Shown piece by piece: positions 56,256-64,000 of a stretch of DNA of 64,000 nucleotides (positions within the stretch are counted from its first letter, which is position 1; each line of letters begins with the position of its first letter). The DNA comes from Bradyrhizobium murdochi (GTDB lineage: Bacteria > Pseudomonadota > Alphaproteobacteria > Rhizobiales > Xanthobacteraceae): positions 1 to 64,000 of the forward strand of contig NZ_AXAU01000022.1 of the NCBI RefSeq assembly GCF_000472965.1, given 5' to 3'. Both the position numbers and the translations under genes were made by a program. The notes beneath the pieces are model-generated. The model did not search any database and was not told the DNA's origin. It saw only the letters and a program-made list of their open reading frames with translations.

Positions 56256-56651
56256 ATGGAGTACAACGAGCCGTTCCCCGTGGGCGCCGCAGCCGGCCTA
56301 TTTGCCAGCCCAAAGTGTCAGTCAGTCGACCCGCCATTCTGGGATAAAAACTTCGAGGCACATACCTCCGGCCGGGCAGATCAGTCGTCTTACGAGCTGG
56401 GTCCGCTGCCGAGTATGTCTTTATACCTTCCCCTGGAGTGGCAGCACGGCGCACAGTCGGTGCCGGAAGACCTTAAGGAGGGACTGCGCTTGCAAAACGT
56501 GCTGACAGGCGCGTCTCAACCGGGGACAAATCTCATCCTTCAGGGCGTAATTACACCGCCACCATTGGGCCGGCAAGCTATGAGAGTGATGTTTTTCTGC
56601 GCCCAACCGAATAAGGGGATGACAATCTTCGAGAGTGGGGCCGTTCAATGA
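56256..56651 (+). CDS. hypothetical protein (131 aa)
   Basis: The open frame encodes a soluble-looking protein (SSYELGPLPSMSLYLPLEWQ, then VPEDLKEGLRLQNVL, then GRQAMRVMFFCAQPNKGMT). Composition is protein-like, but I recognise no family and there is no strong ribosome site. It lies between prophage remnants and a transposase fragment, so it may be part of either or a passenger. Confidence 0.35.
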   Translation: MEYNEPFPVGAAAGLFASPKCQSVDPPFWDKNFEAHTSGRADQSSYELGPLPSMSLYLPLEWQHGAQSVPEDLKEGLRLQNVLTGASQPGTNLILQGVITPPPLGRQAMRVMFFCAQPNKGMTIFESGAVQ

Positions 56652-56796
56652 CCGACCGGCTGCTGGAGGGCGACATCGCGGCAAAGTTCTGCCGGTGGTG
56701 CTGGCGCAGCCCAAGGTTAAGAAGCTTCTGTCGAGCGATCACTTCTCGGGCGATGGCACGGTGATCGAGGCCTGGGCCTCGAGTAAGCGCGACTAG
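56648..56796 (+). pseudogene. IS5/IS1182-type transposase fragment
   Basis: The pieces DRLLEGDIAAKF and then VLAQPKVKKLLSSDHFSGDG followed by TVIEAWASSK are the segment around the first catalytic Asp of a DDE transposase. They are split by a frameshift and end in a stop. No terminal repeats are visible. Confidence 0.65.
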
Positions 56797-57197
56797 CCGG
56801 TCGTTCGGCGGGAAGCGGGCTCGCTTGCTGCGAGCCCACGTCGAACAGCAACTCCCTTGCTCAGACCTGGCCACATCGCGTCACGAGCAAAACTCGGCAG
56901 TCCACAACTGGACCGTCCCAAGCCTGCGAGCTAATGCTGCAAGTCTCTTGAGCCGCGTTTATTGCTCCCGCCGCGTGCCCTTCGATCACCATTTCTGCCC
57001 ACTCGACTCCTGCCCATCGCTCTTGAGCGGGCCGAAGGCTCTCTATGGCCCGGCCAGCGTTGTTTGACTCCGCTGACGAAAGTCGAGCGCCAAGCGGCAA
57101 TCGTCAGCGGCAGTTCGAAGATGATATCAATTGCACGTTCGATCTTTAGGTAGCGCCACAGAGCAATGAAATATCCCTGCGGGAGTCTTGGGAAGTC
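56797..57197. other. intergenic region downstream of nopM
   Basis: No gene was recognised. This 400 bp lies past the nopM stop, next to the transposase fragment. Confidence 0.3.
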
Positions 57198-58937
57198 TCA
57201 TTGTTCGAGGCCACGGTCTGCGAGCAGCCGGTGCATGACCTCGCGTTTGATCTCGCCAGCGATTTGGTTTCGGACTTGGGCTCCGAGTACCCGCTCGGCA
57301 TCCGCATCGCCTAGCAGACCATGCTCGGCCAGCCGCTGATCGAGGCGGCTTTGAAACTCCTCGCCCATAGCTTCGACGAGCCGGTCTTGCATCGCTGCAT
57401 ATTCGTCCGGAGCGATGCGCCTCAGCACCGTCTCCCAGGGTTGCCAGCGGGTTGCCATGTAGTCGCTGAACTGGTTCGCTTCCCGCTCCCGGACCAGGTC
57501 CAGCGCCTGCGCCGCATCATCCTCGCTTACGTGAGAGACCGCCAGGAAGCGCATGTCAGGGGCGAAGTGACTGAGCTCCAGCGGCTCCCGCAGCAGATGT
57601 TGATAGGCGAGGTAGACTTCGATGTCGTCTGCGTTCGGGTCGTCGCTGACGAGCGAGTTGACCCTGTCGCGCGCGATCTCGTCCAGCGCCTCCAAGCGAA
57701 ACGCAATACGGCCGCGCTGGATCAGTTCGCCAAGGCGATCGTCATATACCCCGTCCTCGACGTCTGCGTTGAGGCGCGCGGTCTGCATACCGTTCCAGTG
57801 CAAGGTAACACGATCCTCGCAGCTCGCGTTGGCCTCGGAAGCTTGTGCAAAAAACTGCTCGCGCAAGCTCGGGTCGGCCGCCGCCTGCCGCAGATTATCA
57901 GCCACTGCGTGCCGAAACTCGTCATTGCCGTAGTTCACGGTCCCTCGTAGCCTCTCTAGGAACCGTGCGTAGTCCTGGGCGCCTGGCTCATCCCCAAAGT
58001 GCTGCCATTCGGCCAGCGCCGCCGGGTCGTCTGCGAGCCAGTGCGCGGCAGCCTCATATAGAGATTGCTGCGCAAGCTGCGGTGGCGCTTCAGCCCCCGC
58101 CAGATTAGCGAGGATGTCGTCCGGCAGCGGGTTATCCCCGAACTCGAGGTTCTCCAGATGCGGGTAGCTAAGACTCGGTAGAAGACCCTCAAGAAGACCC
58201 TCAGGCAGGCTGGTCAGCCGGTTACCGCTGAGATTGAGCGATTGGAGCGTGCTCGGAAGGAGGGCGGGGAGGTTAGCCAATTGATTGCTGCTGACATCGA
58301 GTTCAATGAGCCCCGATGGGAGGGACTCGGTGAGGTCGGTCAGCTGATTGCCACTAACCGCGAGCGAGGTGAGCCTGCTCGGGAGAGCGTCGGGCAGGCT
58401 AATTAGTCGGTTGTCGTTTGCGTTCAGGATCTCGAGCCGAGCCGGAAGGTTGGCCGGCAGACTGATCAAGCTGTTATCGGCCACCTCCAGCCGAGAGAGG
58501 GTCGCCGGAAGAGCGTCTGGCAAACTGGTCAACCGGTTATGGCTAATGAGAAGATGCTGGAGACCGGGTGGGAACGTAGCTGGCAGGCTGCTTAGCTCGT
58601 TGTGCCTAGCGCGCAGTTCCAGCAATCTTGGCGGCAGGGCGGCGGGCAAAGCGGTCAGCGAGAGGGACGACAAATCCAGCGAGTGCGAGCCTGCGTTGTC
58701 CGAATCCCTGATTCGTGTGCGCCCCTGTCGCCGATTCTCGGCTTCGCCCTGCCCCTCTTCGGCAACCCAGTTGTCCAGGATCTGCGCGCGCGCGGAGGCT
58801 GGGGTCCGATACCCTGTCAGGGTTTCGACCCAATCCGCCATGGCTCGGCTGAAGCCGCTGAAATAACTTTCCTGCTCCCCCTCTTCGGAAGGGGCCGAGG
58901 AAGAACCTGCACTCCACTGTGCCTGTCCCGTGTTCAT
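57198..58937 (-). CDS. nopM: type III effector NopM, LRR-NEL E3 ubiquitin ligase
   Basis: The 579-residue effector has an N-terminal secretion region (Ser/Glu-rich, about 1-85). About nine leucine-rich repeats of 20-21 residues follow, of the LPxxLPxxLxxLxxxxNxLxx type (about 85-268). A C-terminal NEL (IpaH-type) catalytic domain comes next, with the cysteine in ANASCEDRVTLHWNGM (C-x-D motif, Cys373 from this start). NEL ligases transfer ubiquitin to host proteins, and rhizobial NopM is a known example. The frame is open four codons further upstream, but GGAGA is well spaced from the Met at 58937. A tts box lies 231 bp upstream. All catalytic features are present. Confidence 0.9.
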   Translation of the reverse strand: MNTGQAQWSAGSSSAPSEEGEQESYFSGFSRAMADWVETLTGYRTPASARAQILDNWVAEEGQGEAENRRQGRTRIRDSDNAGSHSLDLSSLSLTALPAALPPRLLELRARHNELSSLPATFPPGLQHLLISHNRLTSLPDALPATLSRLEVADNSLISLPANLPARLEILNANDNRLISLPDALPSRLTSLAVSGNQLTDLTESLPSGLIELDVSSNQLANLPALLPSTLQSLNLSGNRLTSLPEGLLEGLLPSLSYPHLENLEFGDNPLPDDILANLAGAEAPPQLAQQSLYEAAAHWLADDPAALAEWQHFGDEPGAQDYARFLERLRGTVNYGNDEFRHAVADNLRQAAADPSLREQFFAQASEANASCEDRVTLHWNGMQTARLNADVEDGVYDDRLGELIQRGRIAFRLEALDEIARDRVNSLVSDDPNADDIEVYLAYQHLLREPLELSHFAPDMRFLAVSHVSEDDAAQALDLVREREANQFSDYMATRWQPWETVLRRIAPDEYAAMQDRLVEAMGEEFQSRLDQRLAEHGLLGDADAERVLGAQVRNQIAGEIKREVMHRLLADRGLEQ

Positions 58938-59168
58938 CAATTTCTCCATTGTCAGAACAAGAATACCCCCCGCTTCTCAAGCTCGCGAAGCAGGTGGTTG
59001 CGCAGCGCAATGATCATTCGACAGCCGGTGCACGTGCGCTGCGGCTCCCGCCCGACTCGAGTCGGTACAGGCTCACACGAGCCCAACCGCGGCAAATGGA
59101 TCGATACTGCTGCGAGCTTCTGCCATTTCGCTGACCAGATAAGCCGTCAACATGGAAGCGTTCTGCCC

Positions 59169-59197
59169 TTAGCAGGCCTACCTGTCGATTAGCTGAC
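59169..59197 (-). promoter_or_regulatory. tts box upstream of nopM
   Basis: The minus strand reads GTCAGCTAATCGACAGGTAG and then GCC and TAAG, a close match to the TtsI consensus. It overlaps the end of the resolvase remnant, leaving a 231-bp leader before nopM. Confidence 0.75.
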
Positions 59198-59404
59198 GAG
59201 TGTCGCTGCAGAACACGCAGTTCGCTCCACTGTTGCCACCAGCGACCGAAGCAGGTCCACCTTGCGGGTGAGCCGGTCAAGCTTCGCAAAGACCAGCTTG
59301 GCACCGATTGCCTTGGCATGTGAGAGGGCCGCCGCGAGCTTGGGGCGGTCGGAGCGCCTGCCGCTCTCGGTTTCCACGTACTCGGCCGCTACCACCGCCC
59401 ATCC
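59189..59404 (-). pseudogene. serine recombinase (resolvase) fragment
   Basis: VVAAEYVETESGRRSDRPKL, then AKAIGAKLVFAKLDRLTRKV, are the alpha/beta core of a resolvase N-terminal catalytic domain. The catalytic serine region and the C-terminal DNA-binding part are missing. It is fused in frame to the transposase fragment upstream, so one open frame holds parts of two mobile elements. Confidence 0.7.
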
Positions 59405-59448
59405 GGGCAAATCCACCAGCCGGAGCGAACTCAGGACTGGGTAAAACC

Positions 59449-59870
59449 TGGGGGCAAGGTCAACGGCAGCCAAGAAGTTTCTGGCAAGTTTGCCATAGCG
59501 AGTTGCGACACGCCTGAAGTCCTTGAGGCCGGCAGAAACAGCGCTCGATAACATTGCGGCCTTTGTAGTGCGTCTACTGAAGCTGTGGAGGGGCACCCTG
59601 TTGGATTTGTTTGGAATGACAGGCTTCGCGCCGCGGCTGACGATTTCGGCGCGAAAGCCGTCGCCATCGTCCAAAAGGACGGCCCTGCGGCAATATCGGC
59701 GTCTTGGCGTGGAGTGAGATGGAAATGCGCAAGGTTTGCAATCAGGGTCGCTCAGCGCGTGGATTTTTGTGGTCCGGCCACCGCGCGAGCGGCCGATCGC
59801 CTGTTCATGCTCTCCCTTTTCTGCCGACTGAAACGATTATAGATCGTCGCGTAAGGACCATAGTCGGACG
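59449..59870 (-). pseudogene. IS5-family (IS427-type) transposase fragments
   Basis: In minus-strand order: YGPYATIYNRFSRQKR (N-terminal region), then GRSRGGRTTKIHALSD, then after a frameshift GFRAEIVSRGAKPVIPNKSN and GLKDFRRVATRYGKLARNFL (C-terminal catalytic region). Large parts between these blocks are missing. This is a decayed insertion sequence. Confidence 0.75.
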
Positions 59871-60373
59871 GGCAGTCGTGTCAGCGCGAGCCTCACTGAA
59901 GAATGTGAATGGCGCCGCTGATGATGCGTCGATCGTCATCGCGCGCCGGGCCGGTCTGGTTCGTCGGCAGATGCGGCTGTAGCTGAGCCCAACTGCTGGT
60001 CGTCGAGCCGGAACAGCCTTTGCGCATCGAAGTCCTCCGCACCGAATCAGCTCGGCGCGAGGGAATCAGAGTTCGCCAATTAGGTGCAGACCCCTAGGGC
60101 GCCTCGTGCATTAATCCTGCTTGGTGCGGCTTACTCGATGTCCGCTTTTCCCGATACGACCAAATACCGCAGCGCAGCGAAATGACGCGATGGGCCCAAC
60201 AGGCGATACAGCAGGTTGGCTGAGTACGAAAAGCCGCAACTGAGGCTTTGCGGCCCCGAAACGTGTTCAGGACTGCGGAGAGCCAACGACCTTCTGCTCG
60301 TGGCCATCTCGCGCGCGGCGCCGCAGGGTTGTGGTCGCCCGCGGCCGCGCGAAACGGCCCGTTGCTGGGAGTG
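59871..60373. other. intergenic region
   Basis: Between the transposase remnant and the carbonic anhydrase gene I see no gene. Confidence 0.3.
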
Positions 60374-61111
60374 TCAGCTCAGCAGCTCGACGCTGCCGGT
60401 GTCGAGCCGATAAAGACCGCCGACGACCTTCAGCTTGTTCTGCTCAACTGCCGCGTTCAGAATCGGGGTTGCCGATTTCAGCTTGTTGACGTTGTCCACC
60501 ACATTTTGCCGAGTTGCGTTGGCGAGTGCATCCCCGCTTTGCTGCGATGACGCCTTGACCGCGGGCGCAAGTGCGGCGATGAGGGACGGGATGTGCCCCG
60601 GCGGCGGCTTGTCGTCTTTCAGCGACTGGATGGTAGCATCGACGGCGCCGCAGCGGTCGTGGCCGAGCACCAGGATCAGCGGCGTATTTAGTACCGCAGC
60701 GGCATATTCCATGCTCGCGACCGTGTCATCGTTGGCGAAATTGCCTGCAACGCGGCAGACGAACAGATCGCCAAGTCCGCTGTCGAATGCAAATTCGGGT
60801 GCAATACGCGAATCGGCACAGCTCAGGATCGCGGCATGTGGATTTTGCCCACCGATTAAGACCTCGCGTTCGTGCTTGAAACCGTGGCACCGCGAAGCGC
60901 CCTGGACATAGCGTGCATTGCCTTCCATGAGCCGCTTCAGTGAAGCGTCCGGCGAGAGCACGTTGTCGGGCTTGGGTGGTGCTTTCGCCTCCTTCGCGTC
61001 AGCAATCCTGTCGCCAAGCAGCACGCCAACCGCCGAAGCAGCGAACAACATTAGGGAACGCCGAGACGGCGCGAGCAGGTGAGGTAGATTCGGGGAGCAA
61101 TTTTCACACAT
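60374..61111 (-). CDS. exported beta-carbonic anhydrase
   Basis: The 245-residue protein has a twin-arginine-like leader (PSRRSLMLFAASAVGVLLGD) and a beta-class carbonic anhydrase domain. The zinc and catalytic residues are in SCADSRIAPE (Cys, Asp, Arg) and GHDRCGAVDA (His, Cys). ANDDTVASMEYAAAVL lies between. It interconverts CO2 and bicarbonate, probably in the periplasm. It stands alone, flanked by transposon and prophage remnants. In nodules such an enzyme could assist CO2 or pH handling, but that is inference. Confidence 0.88.
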   Translation of the reverse strand: MCENCSPNLPHLLAPSRRSLMLFAASAVGVLLGDRIADAKEAKAPPKPDNVLSPDASLKRLMEGNARYVQGASRCHGFKHEREVLIGGQNPHAAILSCADSRIAPEFAFDSGLGDLFVCRVAGNFANDDTVASMEYAAAVLNTPLILVLGHDRCGAVDATIQSLKDDKPPPGHIPSLIAALAPAVKASSQQSGDALANATRQNVVDNVNKLKSATPILNAAVEQNKLKVVGGLYRLDTGSVELLS

Positions 61112-61547
61112 GTTTCCTAGCCTGTGCGGTTTACAACGTCTGCGTCAAGAGCGCTTGAAATGTGCTTGTAAGGTGTATGGATTACGAGAAAACGTCCCGC
61201 GTGGCGCGCGGTTAGGTGGGCTTGATGCCCGCACTGGACAGATGAACGCTCAATGGCATCGGCCCCCGTGTTTGCGCAAGAAACGCGCCGCCAGCAGATT
61301 GCTTCGAGGCGCCATTCAATTGCCTCCATGGCGCAATGGAAGTCGTATCGAGCAGTTGAGGCGTCCGCCTTGGGTCACACTCGACCGGGTCGAGGCAGCA
61401 CAAAGGCCGGCAATATCCGTTATGCCACAAAGCGGAAGTGAATTCGGAGCATTGGCGCCACCACGACGGGCCGTTGTGGGTTGATCGCACTGCCGTGACT
61501 CCCGAACCGGAGTCTCGAACGATGCGCGACGAACTCAGTGACTGACC
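61112..61547. other. intergenic region
   Basis: No gene was recognised. It includes the upstream region of the carbonic anhydrase gene. No sigma-54, FixK or tts sequence was noticed. Confidence 0.3.
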
Positions 61548-62240
61548 ATGGGACACGCCAAAGAAATCCGCGTCGCGACGATCGCGAAGAAGGATGCCGA
61601 AGCGCGGATCACGCCGTTGCATTACAGCCCCAAGACGGTCAACAAATTCATTCCTGTTTATCGGCGGCCGGCTCGAAGTCGCTATACATCTTGCCCGTCG
61701 ATGGATAAAAGCCACATCCAAGGGCTGGTGCGCGATACGCCATGGAATGGATTTTTCGAGTTGAACCGGCTGGTGTTCTTGGAAGCATTGCCGCACAATA
61801 GCAGGAAGCCGCGCGCTCCGCACTGCGGATGATCAAAAGGCATTATCCGCACACATCGAGTGGGTGATCTCGTTCGCCGATGGGTGCCAGTGCGGCGACC
61901 GGACGATCTGTCGTGCGGCTGCCTTCGTGCTGACCGGGATCAAGTTGAACAGGAGCTTGCTGCGATTGCCCAACGGCTCGATCACACACAAGGTGACGCA
62001 AGTGAAAGGCAAGAAGCGCGCGGCTCATCTCACCAACACTGGCGGGCTCATGGTCAGGCGGGGGCGTGCCGCTCGACGGCCAACAGATGCGATATATCTA
62101 CTTTCACAAACCCGAGGCGCGTGCGCAGCTAACCGGCAGAGAAATCCCGTATGCGGAGATCGAGCAGCGTGGCACGGGCATGTATCGCGGTATTGCGCGT
62201 GGGCAAGCAGGCGATGGCGAGGTCCCTCGGCACAGCTGCG
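61548..62240 (+). pseudogene. prophage Mom-like DNA-modification protein remnant
   Basis: Three frames in sequence give one protein: SMDKSHIQGLVRDTPWNGFF and ELNRLVFLEALPHNS, then HIEWVISFADGCQCGDRTIC and VLTGIKLNRSLLRLPNG, then LDGQQMRYIYFHKPEARAQL and EIEQRGTGMYRG. I recognise this as a phage-encoded family related to the Mom adenine-modification proteins (GNAT-like). Two frameshifts and a missing start make it non-functional. Confidence 0.65.
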
Positions 62241-62861
62241 CGGCAGCGGCGACCGCCACGCCCAGTGAGTTGATCTGGGCAATGCCCGCGCTGAAGTTCT
62301 TGGCGATGAATTATGAGAAGACGCCTTCAACCTGGACGTCGCCGCCACCATTGGGTGGAAAACTGGAATTTTGGCGTCGTTCCTCGCGAATGAATCGGCT
62401 CAAGGGCCTTAAGACCAACCGGAGTAAGCCTATAAGAAGAGGTAGTTGAAGTACTGCTGCTTGCACGGCGCCTCACTTCTCAGTCGGTCCGGAAGGACCT
62501 GCATCACTGATGCCCGGGCGACTTATAAGCCGGAAGAAGTGTGGAACGTGGAGCGCTAAGCATGACGACATCGTCTTCTTGCTCTTGGCCGATTTCCCGT
62601 TGCCGCTGCCGGTCCGGGTCCCCCTTCTCATAGTCAAGGTGATCGCTCAGCTCCGCACCAAGCGCCTCAATCAGCGTCTTTCTTCAGCTGCCTTAAAAGC
62701 CCGTCCGTACCTGTGAGGTCTTTAGGCTTTTCATAGTTAGCAAGCAGTAGTCCAGTAGTTCAGGGTGTAAACGTCGTGTCGGTCGTCATGTGAGTCTTCT
62801 CGGTAAGGTAAACTCACAGAAACCTGCTTACACGTTCTTCTGATATCCTCTTGAGCCGGCA
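62241..62861. other. region downstream of nodS, no gene recognised
   Basis: In the usual nod operon nodU would follow nodS on the minus strand here. No NodU-like sequence is present. Plus-strand open frames are unsupported. Confidence 0.4.
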
Positions 62862-63458
62862 TTAATTCGGCCGAAAGCAGGAGATCAAGCAGTCTTCGTT
62901 AGCCGACTGACCTTGGCAACTCACTCGCTCGACTTCGACCAACGATTCCTTCAACATGAGAATGCAGGTCTCAGCCCCAGCGGCATGGCCCCAACGCCGG
63001 CAATTGGTATCTCGGGCTGACCCAAAAACCAGCTGTCCATCTGGCGCCAGCATCTGCACCAACTTGCGGACAGTCGCACGCATGTCAGCCACGCCATCAA
63101 GGTAGTAGAGGACTTCGGCCAGTACGATCAAATCAAACCGCTCGGCGGTCGAAAACTGCTGAACGTCGGAAGCCATCCAGGTTATGTGCGACCACCGTTT
63201 CGTCCGCAGGCGAGCTCGAGCAATTGCTTGCGGCATAACGTCGATGACTGTGAGCCGTTTGCAATGAGGTGCTAGTATTTCCGTAAATGCGCCGGCCGCG
63301 CACCCGACCTCGAGGGCGTGTGAAATCGCGCCTTGCGAGAGCGATAGCCGAAGAATTTGCGAGTGACGCTCGCGTTCGAATGGATTGCCGTCGAGCCTCC
63401 ACGGATCGTCGCCGGCTAGTTCCTGCTCTAGCGATTGATGCTTGCTGTCCGAACTCAT
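62862..63458 (-). CDS. nodS: NodS, Nod-factor N-methyltransferase
   Basis: The 198-residue SAM-dependent enzyme N-methylates the de-acetylated end of the Nod-factor chito-oligosaccharide. It starts MSSDSKHQSLEQELAGDDPW, with DPWRLDGNPFERERHSQILR, the SAM loop LEVGCAAGAFTE, VIDVMPQAIARAR, and LAEVLYYLDGVADM. Length is close to known NodS (about 200). The frame is open 18 codons further upstream, but only this ATG gives the family N-terminus. A nod box lies about 320 bp upstream. Neither nodABC upstream nor nodU downstream is present, so it is separated from the usual operon. Confidence 0.9.
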   Translation of the reverse strand: MSSDSKHQSLEQELAGDDPWRLDGNPFERERHSQILRLSLSQGAISHALEVGCAAGAFTEILAPHCKRLTVIDVMPQAIARARLRTKRWSHITWMASDVQQFSTAERFDLIVLAEVLYYLDGVADMRATVRKLVQMLAPDGQLVFGSARDTNCRRWGHAAGAETCILMLKESLVEVERVSCQGQSANEDCLISCFRPN

Positions 63459-63780
63459 GATTAGCCTACCAACTGAGAATGCACGATCGGGTGCCCGTGC
63501 CGATGCTGTCAAACGAGACCAGCCTCGAAGAACTACGCGAGAGCTGCGCCTCCTTGGATCTGCCGACCACTGAAGAGCCTCCAGTCCAGCTTTTCGCCGA
63601 TCTCATGAGCACACCTCTTCAGTCCCAATCCAGTACGGCGCACACCAGGACGCAGCTGGGCAAATCATCCGTTCGTGCTTGCCCATCATCCAGCAACTGT
63701 GTTGAAACCAACAAGTCGTTTCACACGCATTTTCCTGATTGATGCTTGAGTGAGGCGTCTGACTATGGGGATTGCGGCAA
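63459..63780 (-). other. leader between the nod box and nodS
   Basis: About 320 bp separate the nod box from nodS. No nodA, nodB or nodC sequence was recognised in any frame. A 30-odd-codon frame from an ATG near 63606 has no similarity that I can support. Confidence 0.45.
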
Positions 63781-63829
63781 AATTGGCAAAATCTATTGTT
63801 TTGATGGAACGTATCCATTCCGATAATGG
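63781..63829 (-). promoter_or_regulatory. nod box (NodD-binding promoter element)
   Basis: Read on the minus strand the element contains ATTATCGGAATGGATACG, then ATCAAAACAATAGATTTTG, then CCAATT. This fits the roughly 47-bp nod-box consensus, with its GGAT, ATC-AAACAAT and TTT-CCAAT blocks in correct order. It points toward nodS. It partly overlaps the end of an unidentified open frame on the same strand that comes from outside the window. Confidence 0.85.
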
Positions 63830-64000
63830 TCCGCGAAGAACGCGTTCGCGTTAAAGCGCATGATGAGCCGGCCGCCTTGACGTAGCAGCACACGCTGAAA
63901 AGCCCCCACGACCTTGGCCCTGCGAAGTTCCTCGCCGGATATCGACTGCCTCGAAAGCTCACGTCAGACGCAGAGCTGGACGCGCATCGAACACTGCTCA

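Noticed and set aside
63479..63742. 87-codon plus-strand frame opposite the nodS leader
   Set aside because: It lies antisense to the nod-box-to-nodS leader with no ribosome site or known domain.
63793..63960. Minus-strand frame ending beside the nod box
   Set aside because: It reads as a plausible protein C-terminus (HYRNGYVPSKQ before the stop) but has an in-frame stop upstream and no family that I recognise. It continues outside the window.
1..64000. tRNA, rRNA, CRISPR arrays or a plasmid-type origin
   Set aside because: None was recognised. No regularly spaced repeats or rRNA-like blocks were noticed, and GGTTCGA-like strings (for example near 12172) lack a surrounding cloverleaf.

Overview
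This window looks like part of the symbiosis island of a Bradyrhizobium-type nodulating alphaproteobacterium. The evidence is its combination of fixA/fixC with a NifA/sigma-54-type promoter, the rhizobial gibberellin operon (cyp112-cyp114-fd-sdr-cyp117-ggps-cps-ks), two nopP-type and one nopM-type type III effector genes with tts boxes, and nodS with a nod box. Gene density is low. Long stretches hold only decayed genes, insertion-sequence scraps and prophage debris, as is usual for such islands. All identifications were made by reading the sequence; no database search was run.

Layout. (1) 0-7 kb: a small unknown gene, a fixA-fixB-fixC cluster in which fixB is broken, then a secreted M16 peptidase pair with its own sigma-54-type promoter. 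(2) 8-24.5 kb: a citrate-type MFS transporter; a RedY-like gene coupled to a broken SDR gene; a cluster with a probable heme-oxygenase-like/GFA fusion protein, an Fe(II)/2-oxoglutarate oxygenase (both behind a sigma-54-type promoter) and an ATP-grasp ligase; an acyl-CoA ligase; a flavin reductase; and trpD-trpC. (3) 25-37.4 kb: a three-gene biotin-dependent acyl-CoA carboxylase operon, a truncated acyl-CoA dehydrogenase, hemN with a possible FixK2 box, an EamA transporter, a DUF885 peptidase with a good sigma-54-type promoter, and a VirK-family gene. (4) 39-48.2 kb: the GC-rich gibberellin operon, ending in a truncated idi gene. (5) 50-64 kb: divergent nopP genes, prophage and IS remnants, nopM, a secreted beta-carbonic anhydrase, and nodS downstream of a nod box.

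How the parts fit. Four promoters match the GG-N10-GC sigma-54 pattern, upstream of fixA, the M16 pair, the fusion-oxygenase operon and the DUF885 peptidase. This suggests that secreted or cytosolic peptidases and an uncharacterised biosynthetic cluster are switched on with nitrogen fixation in bacteroids. The type III effectors and nodS belong to the early, flavonoid-induced phase; the gibberellin operon and hemN belong to the nodule phase. The most interesting candidate for an undescribed system is the 12.1-16.0 kb cluster. It combines a possible C-C-cleaving diiron enzyme fused to a formaldehyde/glutathione-type zinc domain, a 2OG oxygenase and an ATP-grasp ligase.
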